Notes under the pieces: model-generated
Database searches by the model: none
What the model was told of the DNA's origin: nothing
The model's input: only the letters and a program-made list of their open reading frames with translations
From: Brevundimonas bacteroides DSM 4726
GTDB lineage: Bacteria; Pseudomonadota; Alphaproteobacteria; Caulobacterales; Caulobacteraceae
Length of the DNA stretch: 64,000 bases
Assembly: GCF_000701445.1 (NCBI RefSeq)
Contig: NZ_JNIX01000010.1
Location: 1 to 64,000 of the forward strand
Reading direction: 5' to 3'
Translations under genes and position numbers: made by a program
Part shown: positions 10,486 through 19,980 of the stretch, piece by piece
How positions within the stretch are numbered: position 1 is the stretch's first letter
How the letters are laid out: each line of letters begins with the position of its first letter

Positions 10486-11193
10486 TCAGACCCCGGGGAA
10501 GACCTCCGCCATCGAGCGGGACTCGGGCAGGACGTAGACGATCCCCGCCGTGCCTCTGAAGGTCGGGGCGATGACGTCCTCATAGAACGCGACCGGGACG
10601 TTCACGCAGCCGTAGGAGATCCGGTTGTCCTCAGGCGTGGGCGTGGCCAGGCGCTGCAGACGCCGATCGGCCGGCCGGCCCCGAACCGGATGCAGCGATA
10701 GCGCGCCGTCGTAGTCGATCCACAGGACGCTCGCCCCGGTCAGGTTCTGCCCGGTCGCGGCCAAATACCGGCCCGCCGGCGTGATGCGATCCTCAGGCCC
10801 GATGGCGGACAGCGGGCGATCGCCGATGTCGGGCGGCGCGATGTCGCCGCGCGCCAGACCGAGAAGCACCGGCGTGGCCCCCAGCAGCCGCCCGTCGCGG
10901 TCGAAGGCGAAGACCTGGGCATTGACCTTGTCAATCAGGACGAAGGGCAGGCCCTGATTGTCGCCGGTCTCAAGAACCCAAGACTTCAGCCGCTGAACGG
11001 TAGGCGAGGCCCCCTGGTCGGCACCGGCCGCCTGACCCGGCGTTTCTTGCTGTCGCGCGACCGCCGGGGATGAAACCGCAAGGATGAGCCCTAGTGCCAG
11101 TCCGGCGGCACCAATTCCTCGGCCAAACTTTCGGCTACCGCCCACGCGCCTGCCCGTCTGCGCGGTCGTCCATGCGTGGACCTCGGCCGTCAC
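10486..11193 (-). CDS. Secreted L,D-transpeptidase-like (YkuD) protein
   Basis: The product is about 235 residues with a Sec-type N-terminus (a basic stretch, then GAAGLALGLILAVSSPAVA). The C-terminal half resembles the YkuD L,D-transpeptidase fold: a conserved His in LSLHPVRGRP (about 168) and the catalytic-type Cys in RISYGCVNVP (about 196). Such enzymes form 3-3 peptidoglycan cross-links or attach proteins to peptidoglycan. The GTG start at 11193 was chosen because it lies two bases after the stop of the upstream gene; a later GTG at 11142 also gives a good signal peptide. The longer open frame upstream is shadow sequence. Confidence 0.75.
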   Translation of the reverse strand: MTAEVHAWTTAQTGRRVGGSRKFGRGIGAAGLALGLILAVSSPAVARQQETPGQAAGADQGASPTVQRLKSWVLETGDNQGLPFVLIDKVNAQVFAFDRDGRLLGATPVLLGLARGDIAPPDIGDRPLSAIGPEDRITPAGRYLAATGQNLTGASVLWIDYDGALSLHPVRGRPADRRLQRLATPTPEDNRISYGCVNVPVAFYEDVIAPTFRGTAGIVYVLPESRSMAEVFPGV

Positions 11194-11195
11194 CG

Positions 11196-11801
11196 TCAGT
11201 TGCGGTCCTGCCGGGGAGCATAGACCGGGACAGGCGGCGGAGGCGGCGGGGCAGGCGGGGACATCCGCGACGACAGCACGGCGGAGTCCCCTGTCGGCGC
11301 TGCAGGCGCCGCGTGGGCCGACGCGTGCGCGCCAGTGCCCGAGCCGCCACCGTGACCCACGACCGGCGTGCAGACCGTGCCGTCCTCGCAGTCCGAGAAA
11401 TAGACCTGCGGCGGCTCGACCATGATCTCCGACGGCCGCACATGGACCTCGGGACGCTGGACGTAGATCTGGGCCGGCGCGATGCGGATCGGCGGCGCGT
11501 CCACATAGACCGGCGGGCCCTGGATGTGCACCACGGGTCCGGCGACATGCACCGGACGGCCAATCACGCGATAGCCGGGCGACGACACATGGATGGCCGG
11601 ACCGGCCGGAACGTGGATCGGCGGCGGCCAGCCGCCCGGCGGCGTATATCCGCCGCCGGTCCAAGGTCCGTAGAAGTCGACGACGCGGGTGCAGGCGCAG
11701 GCGTCATGCGAGCCATGCGGACGTTCGGAGCATCCGTGACCGTCCGACGCCGCAGCGCCCGAGATCAGCATGGAGGCCACGATCGACGTGATCGGATCCA
11801 T
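11196..11801 (-). CDS. Hypothetical exported protein with beta-repeats
   Basis: The product is 201 residues with no recognised domain. After a weakly hydrophobic N-terminus and a Cys-rich patch (CSERPHGSHDACACTR), residues about 60-135 form an imperfect repeat of short strands such as IHVPAGPAIHV, VHVAGPVVHI and IYVQRPEVHV, with Pro at regular spacing. This suggests an extended beta structure. The C-terminus is low-complexity, Gly/His/Ala then Pro-rich. It precedes the L,D-transpeptidase-like gene by two bases, which suggests co-transcription and an envelope role. Function unknown. Confidence 0.65.
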   Translation of the reverse strand: MDPITSIVASMLISGAAASDGHGCSERPHGSHDACACTRVVDFYGPWTGGGYTPPGGWPPPIHVPAGPAIHVSSPGYRVIGRPVHVAGPVVHIQGPPVYVDAPPIRIAPAQIYVQRPEVHVRPSEIMVEPPQVYFSDCEDGTVCTPVVGHGGGSGTGAHASAHAAPAAPTGDSAVLSSRMSPPAPPPPPPVPVYAPRQDRN

Positions 11802-12058
11802 TCTTCAGCTCCCCTCTCAAGTCCTTGCGGGACTTCATTTTTCCCCTGACGGGCGAACCCTGAAGGGACGTCGGAAACCCGCTCGATCAGGGTTACATTA
11901 ACCCTTTCCGACTGTCTACCGCCCGAGCTTGGGCCAAGGTCCACCTATCTGAAATGCGAGGCCTTCAAGGGCTTGACCCACAGGCGGTCGCGCCGAGTGG
12001 CCGGTATGGGTGGAAAGCGGACGTTGCCCCACTCCGTTCGCGGTGCAACGTTACGGGT

Positions 12059-12640
12059 ATGTTTGAAGAAGCCCCCAAGGCGCGCGCCGACATGATCGGC
12101 GGGTCAGTCTACGCTTTGAGCGGAGAAGGCGGCTGGCTCTACTATGGTCAGGTAACACCCGATAGGCGGATCGGCTTTTTCCGCTGCCGAAGCAGGAAGG
12201 TCATCCAAGTCGCGGACGTGTTCGCCACTCCCGTAATGACGGTCCTTTCCGTGGGCGTCCCCAGCATCACTTCCGCACTGAGGAGCGGCCGTTGGAGAAA
12301 GCTGGGTCGTTTCGGCGTCGTGCCAGCCTTGGTCGAGCCTCGCCCTTCGGTGCAGTGGCCCGCAGGCACACTGACCGTCACGGTCTGGACAGCCGATGGC
12401 ACCTGGAACACGCGGGTTGAGGACCCGGCTATTCAGGACATGGAGATCATGGCTGTGTGGGATGCCGAGGCTCATGTCCCGCCTCGCCTGGCTGCTGACT
12501 TCGGTGAAGAGGAAGCGCCATGGCATATAGGGGGCTCAGTTCGGCGGGAGCGCCTCATCAAGCAGGAGATGGCCGCTCGTTTCCCGGATCAGCCGTGGCA
12601 CAGACTTCCGGATGATTGGGTCCCTCTGAACGTCTCCTAA
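12059..12640 (+). CDS. Hypothetical protein, possibly immunity-like
   Basis: The product is about 193 residues from the ATG at 12059 (MFEEAPKARADMIGG). The frame is open further upstream to 11954, but that part does not look protein-like. No signal peptide is seen. The N-terminal part (GGSVYALSGEGGWLYYGQVTPDRRIGFFR) resembles small beta-rich immunity proteins of the Imm26 type, which I offer only as a weak suggestion. The C-terminus is charged and helical (RRERLIKQEMAARF). It stands alone, convergent with lpxB. Confidence 0.6.
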   Translation: MFEEAPKARADMIGGSVYALSGEGGWLYYGQVTPDRRIGFFRCRSRKVIQVADVFATPVMTVLSVGVPSITSALRSGRWRKLGRFGVVPALVEPRPSVQWPAGTLTVTVWTADGTWNTRVEDPAIQDMEIMAVWDAEAHVPPRLAADFGEEEAPWHIGGSVRRERLIKQEMAARFPDQPWHRLPDDWVPLNVS

Positions 12641-12661
12641 GGGTCGAAAGCCGCCCCTGCG

Positions 12662-13816
12662 CTAGGCGCGCGAACCGGCCGTCGTGACCGCCAGCACCGC
12701 CTCCGCCGCGATCTCCGACGGATCGCGCCCCTCTCGCCCCATGAGGTCCAGCGCCGCCGTCTGCCGCGCCGCCTGGTCGGCCCTCGCGGCCGGATCGTCC
12801 AGCAGCCGCCCGACCTCGGCGGCGAACCGTTCCGGCGTCGCGTCCTTCTGGATCAGCTCGCGGGCGATCTCGGCGTCGGCCGCGTGGTTGAACAGGGTCG
12901 CGTACTTGCCGGTGAAGAAGGGCTTCATGATCGCATAGCTGAGCGGCTGGAAGCGGTAGCCGATGACCATCGGCGCGCCTGCCAGCGCCAGTTCGGTCGA
13001 GACGGTGCCCGATGTCGCCAGCGCCACCGTCGCCGCCTTCATGGCCGAGTACTTGTCGGCCTCGCTGACCAGATGGGCCCGGAACGGCCAGGCGGCGACG
13101 CGGGCGGCGACGTCCTCGGCCACCGTGCCGGCGGCGACGACGGCCACGGCCAGCCCCGGCCGCTCGGCCTTCAGCCGCGCGACGGCGGCCTCGTAGACGG
13201 GCGTCATCAGCCGGATCTCGCTCGGCCGGCTGCCGGGCAGAACCAGCAGCAGGGGCGCGTCCGCCGCGACCCCCCGCGCGGCCCGGAACCTCGCCGGATC
13301 GGCCCCGCTCATGTCGACATGCAGGGCCTGGGACCCCACGACGGTCGTCGGCAGGCCCTCCTTCTCGAACCACGGCGCGTCGAAGGCATAGAGGGCCAGC
13401 AGATGATCGACCGCCCCCGCCAGCGTCTTCGCTCGTCCCGGCCGCGAGGCCCAGACCTGCGGTCCGACATACTTGATGAGCCGCACGTCGGGCAGCACTG
13501 CCCGGATCGCCTTGGCCACCCGGATGGTGAAGCCCCAGCTGTCGATCAGGACGACCGCCTCCGGCCTTTCGCGCACCGCGAAGGCCACCGTATCGGCCAC
13601 CCGTGCCTTGACCCGGCCATAGGCGCGCAGGCCCTCGATCCAGCCCAGCACCGACAGCTCGGCGATGTCGAACGGGCTGACGATGCCCTCCGCCGCCATC
13701 TTCGGCCCGCCGACGCCGACCAGAGCCAAGTCCGGCCGACGGGCGCGCAACGCCCGCGCCAGCCCGGCCCCTAGCGCATCGCCTGACGCCTCGGCCGCGA
13801 CCAGCATGATCTTCAT
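12662..13816 (-). CDS. lpxB: Lipid-A-disaccharide synthase
   Basis: This GT19 glycosyltransferase joins 2,3-diacylglucosamine-1-phosphate to UDP-2,3-diacylglucosamine to make the lipid A disaccharide. The 384 residues match the family. The N-terminal KIMLVAAEASGDALGAGLARAL motif and VGVGGPKMAAEG are visible, as is the C-terminal GTVSTELALAGAPMVIGYRF donor-site region. The start overlaps the lpxI stop by four bases. It is the last gene of the bamA-to-lpxB run. Confidence 0.95.
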   Translation of the reverse strand: MKIMLVAAEASGDALGAGLARALRARRPDLALVGVGGPKMAAEGIVSPFDIAELSVLGWIEGLRAYGRVKARVADTVAFAVRERPEAVVLIDSWGFTIRVAKAIRAVLPDVRLIKYVGPQVWASRPGRAKTLAGAVDHLLALYAFDAPWFEKEGLPTTVVGSQALHVDMSGADPARFRAARGVAADAPLLLVLPGSRPSEIRLMTPVYEAAVARLKAERPGLAVAVVAAGTVAEDVAARVAAWPFRAHLVSEADKYSAMKAATVALATSGTVSTELALAGAPMVIGYRFQPLSYAIMKPFFTGKYATLFNHAADAEIARELIQKDATPERFAAEVGRLLDDPAARADQAARQTAALDLMGREGRDPSEIAAEAVLAVTTAGSRA

Positions 13817-14649
13817 CGGCTCTCGCCCCAGACGAACAGGCCCAACCGGTCCGCTGCTTCGATGATCGCCGCCCGGTCGATCAGGATCAGCCGGTCCGCG
13901 ACGCCACCGACCCCCGCCAGCCCGGCGGCCGCCGCCATCTCGACCGTGCGCGCCCCCATCACCGGCATGTCGACCCTCAGGTCCTGGATTGGCTTGGGCG
14001 CCTTGCCGAGCGCCCCCTTCAACGCCCCCGCCGCGCCCCGCAGATCGGCCGGCAGGCCGGCGACGCGGGCCAGCATGGCGTCGGTCCCCTCCTGCGCCTC
14101 CACCGCCAGCACCAGGCCGTCGCAGACGACCGCCCCCTGGCCGATGTCGAGTTCCCCCGCCTTCTCCGCGACGTGCAGCGCCTTCCTCAGGTCAGAAAGC
14201 TGCTCTTCCGTCGGCGCGACCCGCCCCAGCGCTCCGGCCCGCAGCGTCTCTCCGCCCAGGATGTCGTCGGCCCCCTCGATGGCGTAGCCCTCGGCCTCGA
14301 ACACCGACAGGATCTTGCGCAACAGGGCGTCGTCGCCCTTCGTCGCCGCCGCGATGATGCCGGGCAGCACGGTCGCGCCTTTTAGATCGGGTTTCAGGCT
14401 CTTGAAGTCGGGCCGGCTCACCGTGCCGGCGAAGCACACCGCCGCGCACCCGGCCTTCTTCAGCGCCGACAGCACTTTGCCGATCTCGGCCATGCCCGCC
14501 TCGACGCCCGGATAGCGGACCAGATGGGCGTCGGCGAAGCCCGTCAGCCGCACGACGAACACGGGCCGCCCTTCGGCCTCGCACCGCGCCGCGATGGCCA
14601 GCGGCAGGGCCCCGCCACCCGCGATCAGGCCGAGCTTGCCCGCCGCCAT
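13813..14649 (-). CDS. lpxI: UDP-2,3-diacylglucosamine pyrophosphatase LpxI
   Basis: LpxI (DUF1009) hydrolyses UDP-2,3-diacylglucosamine to lipid X. It replaces LpxH in many alphaproteobacteria and was first characterised in Caulobacter. The 278 residues start MAAGKLGLIAGGGALPLAIA and end near RLGLFVWGESR. The start at 14649 lies one base after the lpxA stop, and the extension of the frame upstream lies inside lpxA and is rejected. Its place between lpxA and lpxB fits the pathway. Confidence 0.95.
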   Translation of the reverse strand: MAAGKLGLIAGGGALPLAIAARCEAEGRPVFVVRLTGFADAHLVRYPGVEAGMAEIGKVLSALKKAGCAAVCFAGTVSRPDFKSLKPDLKGATVLPGIIAAATKGDDALLRKILSVFEAEGYAIEGADDILGGETLRAGALGRVAPTEEQLSDLRKALHVAEKAGELDIGQGAVVCDGLVLAVEAQEGTDAMLARVAGLPADLRGAAGALKGALGKAPKPIQDLRVDMPVMGARTVEMAAAAGLAGVGGVADRLILIDRAAIIEAADRLGLFVWGESR

Positions 14650-14650
14650 C

Positions 14651-15439
14651 TCAGGCCTCCGGCAGGCACAGCGGCCGTTTGGCGTCCTCGCGGATGAAGG
14701 CGACGATCTCCATGATTTCGGGCAGATCGGCATAACCGGCCTCGACCCGCCTCAGCCGATCGGCGAAGACGCCCTCTCCCTCGAACAGGTCGCGGAACGC
14801 CGCCAGCAGCCGCCGCACTGCGTCCTTGCCGTAGCCCTTCCGCTTCAGCCCGATCAGGTTCAGCCCGTGCAGCCGCGCATGGTTGCCCCAGGCCGAGCCA
14901 TAGGGAATCACGTCCCGCGTCACCGCCGCCAGGCCGCCGACGATCGCCCCCTGCCCCACCCGGCCGTTCTGGTGCACGGCGCAAAGCCCGCCCAGGAACA
15001 CCCGGTCGCCGATCCGGGCATGCCCGCCCAGCGTCGCCTGATTGGCCATGACCACATTGTCCCCGACGACGGCGTCATGCCCGACATGCGCGCCCGTCAT
15101 GAACAGGCCGTTCGAGCCGACCCGAGTCACGCCCGAGCCCTGCGGCGTGCCCCGGTTGAAGGTGGCGTGTTCGCGGATGGAGTTGTCAGACCCGATCTCC
15201 AGCCGCACGGGCTCGCCCTTGTAGCCATTGTGCTGGGGGTCCCCGCCGATGACGGCGAAGGGATGGATCACGGTCCGCGCCCCCACGCTCGTGTCCTGCT
15301 GGACCACCACATGGCTGACCAGATGGACGCCCTCGGCCAGCACGACGCCCGGTCCGACGGTGCACCACGGCCCAATCACGACATCGTCGGCCAGTACGGC
15401 CGAACCGTCCACGATCGCCGTCGGATGGATATGGCTCAT
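14651..15439 (-). CDS. lpxA: UDP-N-acetylglucosamine acyltransferase
   Basis: LpxA adds the 3-O hydroxyacyl chain to UDP-GlcNAc, the first step of lipid A synthesis, using acyl-ACP. The 262 residues consist of a left-handed beta-helix of hexapeptide repeats, starting MSHIHPTAIVDGSAVLADDV, and a C-terminal helical domain. The TGAHVGHDAVVGDN region carries the expected active-site His. The start overlaps the fabZ stop by four bases. Confidence 0.95.
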   Translation of the reverse strand: MSHIHPTAIVDGSAVLADDVVIGPWCTVGPGVVLAEGVHLVSHVVVQQDTSVGARTVIHPFAVIGGDPQHNGYKGEPVRLEIGSDNSIREHATFNRGTPQGSGVTRVGSNGLFMTGAHVGHDAVVGDNVVMANQATLGGHARIGDRVFLGGLCAVHQNGRVGQGAIVGGLAAVTRDVIPYGSAWGNHARLHGLNLIGLKRKGYGKDAVRRLLAAFRDLFEGEGVFADRLRRVEAGYADLPEIMEIVAFIREDAKRPLCLPEA

Positions 15440-15903
15440 GCGACCGGCTGCTCGACCGTGACGGCCATGGCCATGAACTCGGCCTCGGCGGCCAGCTTGC
15501 CGTCGATGAAGGTCTCGCCCCGGAACTTGTAGGCGTCGCCGCGAGCGCGGGTCACCACGACCTTCATGTGCAGCTGATCGCCCGGCCTCGCGGGTTTGCG
15601 GAAGCGCACGCCGTCGATCGACATGAACATGATGACCTTGTCGGCCACGTTCACATCCAGCGACTTGGACATCAGCAACGCCCCGGTCTGGGCCATCGCC
15701 TCAACGATCAGCACCCCCGGCATGACCGGGTCGATCGGGAAATGGCCCGGAAAGAACGGCTCGTTGTGGCTGACGTTCTTGATGCCGGTGATCGACGTCG
15801 CCGGCACGAAGTCCTCGGCCTTGTCGACCAGCAGGAAGGGATAGCGGTGGGGCAGCCGCCGCATCACCTCGGCGTAATCGATCTTGCCGCCGTCGTCAGT
15901 CAT
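15436..15903 (-). CDS. fabZ: 3-hydroxyacyl-[acyl-carrier-protein] dehydratase FabZ
   Basis: FabZ dehydrates 3-hydroxyacyl-ACP in fatty acid elongation and competes with LpxA and LpxD for the same substrate. The product is 155 residues with the hot-dog fold motifs HRYPFLLVDKAEDF and FFPGHFPIDPVMPGVLIVEAMAQ, which hold the catalytic His and Glu. The start MTDDGGKIDYAEVM was chosen because the frame upstream lies inside lpxD. It overlaps lpxD by eight bases and lpxA by four. Confidence 0.95.
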   Translation of the reverse strand: MTDDGGKIDYAEVMRRLPHRYPFLLVDKAEDFVPATSITGIKNVSHNEPFFPGHFPIDPVMPGVLIVEAMAQTGALLMSKSLDVNVADKVIMFMSIDGVRFRKPARPGDQLHMKVVVTRARGDAYKFRGETFIDGKLAAEAEFMAMAVTVEQPVA

Positions 15904-16915
15904 CCGTCCGGGCTCCCTTGCGTCCCGCCTGTCTGGAGACCCAGACGGTCTCGCGCAAGAACTGGCGGATCGGTTTCGCCGGATAGCCGGACCAGGTTTC
16001 GCCCGGAGGAATGTCGGCCAGCACGCCGGCACCCGCCGCCACACGGGCCCCCTCGCCGATCGTGATGTGATCGCCGATCCCCGCCTTGCCGCCGAAGATC
16101 ACGCCATCCCCGACCACGCACGAGCCGGAAATCCCGACATGGCCCGCGATCAGGCAGTTGCGTCCAATCACGCAGTTGTGGGCAATCATCACCAGGTTAT
16201 CGATCTTGGTGTTCTCGCCGATCACGGTGTCGTCGAAGGCACCTCGGTCGATGCAGGTGTTCGCGCCGACCGTCACGCCGTCCTGCAGAATCACCCGACC
16301 CAGCTGGGGCACATCGACCGGCCCGGTCGCGCCGCCCGCAGCGCCAAAGCCCGGCTCGCCGATGCTGGCCCCGGCATAGATCTTCACCCGGTCGCCGACG
16401 AGGGCGAAGCGCAGGCTGACGTTGGGACCGATGTCGCAGTCGCGCCCGATCTGCACACCGGGACCGATGACCGTGTTGGCCCCGATCCTCGTCCCCCGTC
16501 CGATGCGCGCGCCGACGCCGACGATCACGCCGGGCTCGAAGGCGACGCTGCCGTCCTCGCTGGCCTCTTCCAGCGTCGACGCACTGAACCGCACCGGCCG
16601 ATGCAACGCTTCCGACGCCGCCGCCCAGGCGGCCTGGGGCGTGCGAGAGACAATGACTGAGGCGCGGCTGGGGGCGGCGTCGACCGCCGCGGCTGGAACG
16701 ATCAGGCACCCCGCCCACGAGGCCCTGAGCGCCTCGGTGAACTTGCGGTCGCCCAGAAAACCGACGGCGTCCTCGCTCGCGGATCCGAGGGGCGCGACGC
16801 GGCGGATCGCCTGGCCACAATCGCGAACGACCTCGCCGCCCGTCAGGGCCGCGAGGTCGGCGACGCTGAGCGAGCTCAACGTGTCGAAGAAGCGGGGATC
16901 GGGCTGGACGCCCAT
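15896..16915 (-). CDS. lpxD: UDP-3-O-acylglucosamine N-acyltransferase
   Basis: LpxD adds the N-linked hydroxyacyl chain in lipid A synthesis. The 339 residues have an N-terminal uridine-binding domain (DPRFFDTLSSLSVADLAALTGG, later VGFLGDRKF), a central left-handed beta-helix of hexapeptide repeats (about 100-300) and a short C-terminal helix. MIAHNCVIGRNCLIAGHVGI holds the conserved catalytic His. The ATG at 16915 sits five bases after the stop of the skp gene; the longer frame lies inside that gene. Confidence 0.95.
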   Translation of the reverse strand: MGVQPDPRFFDTLSSLSVADLAALTGGEVVRDCGQAIRRVAPLGSASEDAVGFLGDRKFTEALRASWAGCLIVPAAAVDAAPSRASVIVSRTPQAAWAAASEALHRPVRFSASTLEEASEDGSVAFEPGVIVGVGARIGRGTRIGANTVIGPGVQIGRDCDIGPNVSLRFALVGDRVKIYAGASIGEPGFGAAGGATGPVDVPQLGRVILQDGVTVGANTCIDRGAFDDTVIGENTKIDNLVMIAHNCVIGRNCLIAGHVGISGSCVVGDGVIFGGKAGIGDHITIGEGARVAAGAGVLADIPPGETWSGYPAKPIRQFLRETVWVSRQAGRKGARTDD

Positions 16916-16920
16916 CCGGC

Positions 16921-17508
16921 TTACTGCGCCGCTTGGACCGGAACCGCCAGGCGGTTGAAGCTGAGCGACGGCAGCTGCGCGTTCAGACGCTCGATCGTGG
17001 TCCCGGTGATGTCCATCGCCGGGTTCATGATGAACACGCTTTCGCGGTCGATCAGAATGCCGCAACCGCGCTCCTGATAGACGGCCACCAGGATCGGCTC
17101 GACCGCTTCAGAGATCAGGCGGCGCTGCTCCGACAGGGTGTAGCGCAGCTCGTTTTCACGGGTCTGCTCCAGTTGCTGGGCTTCCTGAATGCGGGTCTGC
17201 AACGCCTGGCGGTCAGCGTCGGTGATGGTGGCCCCGCCGTTCTGCAGACGCTGCAGCTCGGACTGGATCGTCTGTGCATACGGGGCCAGTTCGCCCTGCA
17301 CTTCGGTCGCGAGCTGTTCCATGCGGGTCTGGACCGACTGGCCGACCGTCGATTGGGCGAGAAGCTGCTGGTTGAAATAGACGCAGACACCAGGGATGGC
17401 AGGCCCGGGGTTGGCGGGTCCTTGAGTCTGGGCCCAGGCTCCCGAGGGGATGGCGGTGGAGGCGACGAGCGAAGCGAGGGCCACGGCCCCGATGGCGAGA
17501 AGTTTCAT
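16921..17508 (-). CDS. OmpH/Skp-family periplasmic chaperone
   Basis: This is a periplasmic chaperone that holds unfolded outer-membrane proteins for BamA. The 195 residues have a clear signal peptide (MKLLAIGAVALASLVAS to about AWA at residue 26) and a long central coiled-coil region rich in Gln and Glu (QTRMEQLATEVQGELAPYAQ), as expected for the Skp tentacles. It sits between bamA and lpxD, the standard order. A Pro/Gly-rich segment follows the signal peptide and the C-terminus ends QAAQ. Confidence 0.88.
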   Translation of the reverse strand: MKLLAIGAVALASLVASTAIPSGAWAQTQGPANPGPAIPGVCVYFNQQLLAQSTVGQSVQTRMEQLATEVQGELAPYAQTIQSELQRLQNGGATITDADRQALQTRIQEAQQLEQTRENELRYTLSEQRRLISEAVEPILVAVYQERGCGILIDRESVFIMNPAMDITGTTIERLNAQLPSLSFNRLAVPVQAAQ

Positions 17509-17542
17509 GCTTTACCTTTACGGGACCACAGCGGCCCCCTGA

Positions 17543-19963
17543 TCAGAACTGGGTGGATGTCGAGAAACGGAAGGTCTCGGTGCGATCATAGTCCTCTTCG
17601 CTGAGGATCTGGCTGAAATCGAAGCGGATCGGCCCCATCGGCGAGCGCCAGTGAACGCTCAGGCCCGCCGAGGCGCGCAGCGACAGGTCGTCGGCGATGG
17701 ATGTGTCCGGCAGGCCGTTCGAGCCGATGGTATAGCGGTCGTCGAGGACACCCAGGGTGCCGACGTCGGCGAACAGACTGGTGCGGATGCCGTACTCCTC
17801 CGGCAGACCATTGGGCAAGGTCAACTCGACGCTGCCGACCGCATAGAAGTTGCCGCCGAGCGCATCGTTGGTCGTCAGGTCGCGCGGCCCCATGCCCGCG
17901 TTCTCGAAGCCGCGGAACGAGTTGCCGCCCTTGAAGAAGCGGTCGTTGATGCGAACTGCGTCGCCGTTCCAGCCGCTGACGTAGCCCGCCGACCCCGACA
18001 CCGAGACGATCCAGTCCGGCGTGATGCCGTAGTAGGCCGTCGCGTCCACCTCGGTCTTGATATAGTTCACGTCACCGCCCAGGCCGGCGAAGTCCTGACG
18101 CAGCGAGCCCGTCCAGCCGCGCGTCGGGCGGATCGGCTCGTTGCGGCGATCGACCAGCAGGGTGTACCCGACCGAGGAGTTCAGGCTGGCTCCGACCTGT
18201 TCGCACAGGGCGCGGGAGCCGCCGCCGCCGGCGTCGCAATACCCCTGCGGAACGATGATCTCGTCGTCCTTGATGAAGTAGCGCGTCGAGAAGCGGCTGT
18301 AGCCGTTCAATGGATAGGTCAGACGCAGACCGGCACCGGTCGAGCGATAGTCGAAGGACGACTCGTCCTGGAAGTCGTAACGCGAGTGGAACAGGTCAAA
18401 GCCCGCGCCTACGTCCCGGCCCAGGAACCTCGGTTCGGTGAACCGGAAGTCGATCTGCTGGCGCAGCGATCCCCATTCGACGCGCGCCACAAGGTTTTGG
18501 CCCCGGCCGCGGAAGTTGCGTTCCGAGATACCCAGGTTGACGACGAAGCTGTCGACCGAGCTGAAGCCGGCCCCGACGGACAGTTCGCCCGTCGGCTGCT
18601 CCTCGACGGTGACGTTGACCACGGAGCGGTCCGGCGCCAACCCTTGCGTTTCCTCGATCTCGACTTCCTTGAAGAAGCCCAGCGCCCGCAGATTGTTGCG
18701 TGACCGCTCGACCAGCGACCGGTTGAAGGCGTCGCCTTCGGTCAGCATCAGCTCGCGCCGGATGACCGGGTCGATGGTGCGGGTGTTGCCGACGACGTTG
18801 ATCCGCTCGACGTAGACCCGCTGACCCTCGGCGATGTTGAAGGTGACGTCGATGGTGTCGGTTTCGGGATTCGGCCTATAGGTAGGATTGATGTCGACGA
18901 AGGCGTAACCCGCAGAGCCCGCCGCGAACGTCAGGGCATCGACCGAGCTCTCGATCTTGTCGCTTTCGTAGAGATCGCCCGTGCGGATCGGCAGCAGGGC
19001 CTCCAGCAGTTCGACGTTCAGCCGGTCGTTCTCGGTGACGACGTTGATTTCGCCGAAGTTGTAGCGGTCGCCCTCGTCCACCGTCAGTGTGATGGCAAAC
19101 GCACTGTCATCCGGCGCCAGTTCGGCCACGGCCGAGACGATGCGGAAATCGTAATAGCCGCGGTTCGTGTAGAAGCTGCGCAGCTGTTCGCGGTCGTAAT
19201 CCAGTCGGTTCGGGTCGTAGTTGTCGTTCTTGGTGAACAGCCGCCACCACTGCGACTGCTTGGTCACCATGACCTCGCGCAGCTCGCTGTCCGAGAACGC
19301 CTGGTTGCCAAGGAAGGTGATCGACTGGACGCCCGTCTCGGGGCCCTCGTCAATCTCGAACACGACGTCGACGCGGTTCTGATCCAGTTGCACCAGCTTG
19401 GGCGTCACGGTCGCGGAGATGCGGCCCGACAGGCGGTACAGTTCGATGATCGAGCCGACGTCTTCCTGCACCCGGGCGCGGGTGTAGATCCCGCGCGGCG
19501 CGATGGTCACTTCCTCGCGTAGCTTGTCTTCGGCGATGGCGCCGTTCCCCTCGAACACCACCTGGTTGATGATCGGGTTCTCGACGATCTCGACGATCAG
19601 GTCGCCGTTGGCCTGCAACCCGATCTGGACATCGGCGAACAACTGGGTGCGCGTCAGGGTGCGGATGGCGACGTCCAGCAGAACCGGATCGATCGTGTCA
19701 CCCGGCTGGATCGGCAGATAGGACAGCACGGTCGTCTGGTCGATCCGCTGGTTGCCACGCACCAGAATGCGGTTGACCACCCCGGTCTCGGGCTGGGCGA
19801 TCTGAGCCGGCTGCACGTCGGGGGCCGGAGCCGTCTGGGCCAGCACCGGCGACGCCGCGATCAGGGCGACCACGCTGGCCGTCGCGGCGCAGATCCGGCG
19901 AAGCGGTCGGGCCGCCGGGGGGGTCGCGTCGCGGGGATCAGTCAGGGTCATTCGGGAAACCAT
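17543..19963 (-). CDS. bamA: Outer membrane protein assembly factor BamA
   Basis: BamA is the Omp85 core of the complex that inserts beta-barrel proteins into the outer membrane. The product is about 806 residues. A signal peptide (CAATASVVALIAASPVLAQ) is followed by five POTRA domains (about 60-440; first NRILVRGNQRIDQTTVLSYL) and a 16-strand barrel ending in Phe (RFSTSTQF). The barrel holds the usual late RGF motif (SFRGFENAGMG). The start MVSRMTLTDPRDATPP at 19963 is 17 bases after the rseP stop; the ATG at 19951 is an alternative. Confidence 0.95.
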   Translation of the reverse strand: MVSRMTLTDPRDATPPAARPLRRICAATASVVALIAASPVLAQTAPAPDVQPAQIAQPETGVVNRILVRGNQRIDQTTVLSYLPIQPGDTIDPVLLDVAIRTLTRTQLFADVQIGLQANGDLIVEIVENPIINQVVFEGNGAIAEDKLREEVTIAPRGIYTRARVQEDVGSIIELYRLSGRISATVTPKLVQLDQNRVDVVFEIDEGPETGVQSITFLGNQAFSDSELREVMVTKQSQWWRLFTKNDNYDPNRLDYDREQLRSFYTNRGYYDFRIVSAVAELAPDDSAFAITLTVDEGDRYNFGEINVVTENDRLNVELLEALLPIRTGDLYESDKIESSVDALTFAAGSAGYAFVDINPTYRPNPETDTIDVTFNIAEGQRVYVERINVVGNTRTIDPVIRRELMLTEGDAFNRSLVERSRNNLRALGFFKEVEIEETQGLAPDRSVVNVTVEEQPTGELSVGAGFSSVDSFVVNLGISERNFRGRGQNLVARVEWGSLRQQIDFRFTEPRFLGRDVGAGFDLFHSRYDFQDESSFDYRSTGAGLRLTYPLNGYSRFSTRYFIKDDEIIVPQGYCDAGGGGSRALCEQVGASLNSSVGYTLLVDRRNEPIRPTRGWTGSLRQDFAGLGGDVNYIKTEVDATAYYGITPDWIVSVSGSAGYVSGWNGDAVRINDRFFKGGNSFRGFENAGMGPRDLTTNDALGGNFYAVGSVELTLPNGLPEEYGIRTSLFADVGTLGVLDDRYTIGSNGLPDTSIADDLSLRASAGLSVHWRSPMGPIRFDFSQILSEEDYDRTETFRFSTSTQF

Positions 19964-19980
19964 CGGGGGCTGGCGTCGGC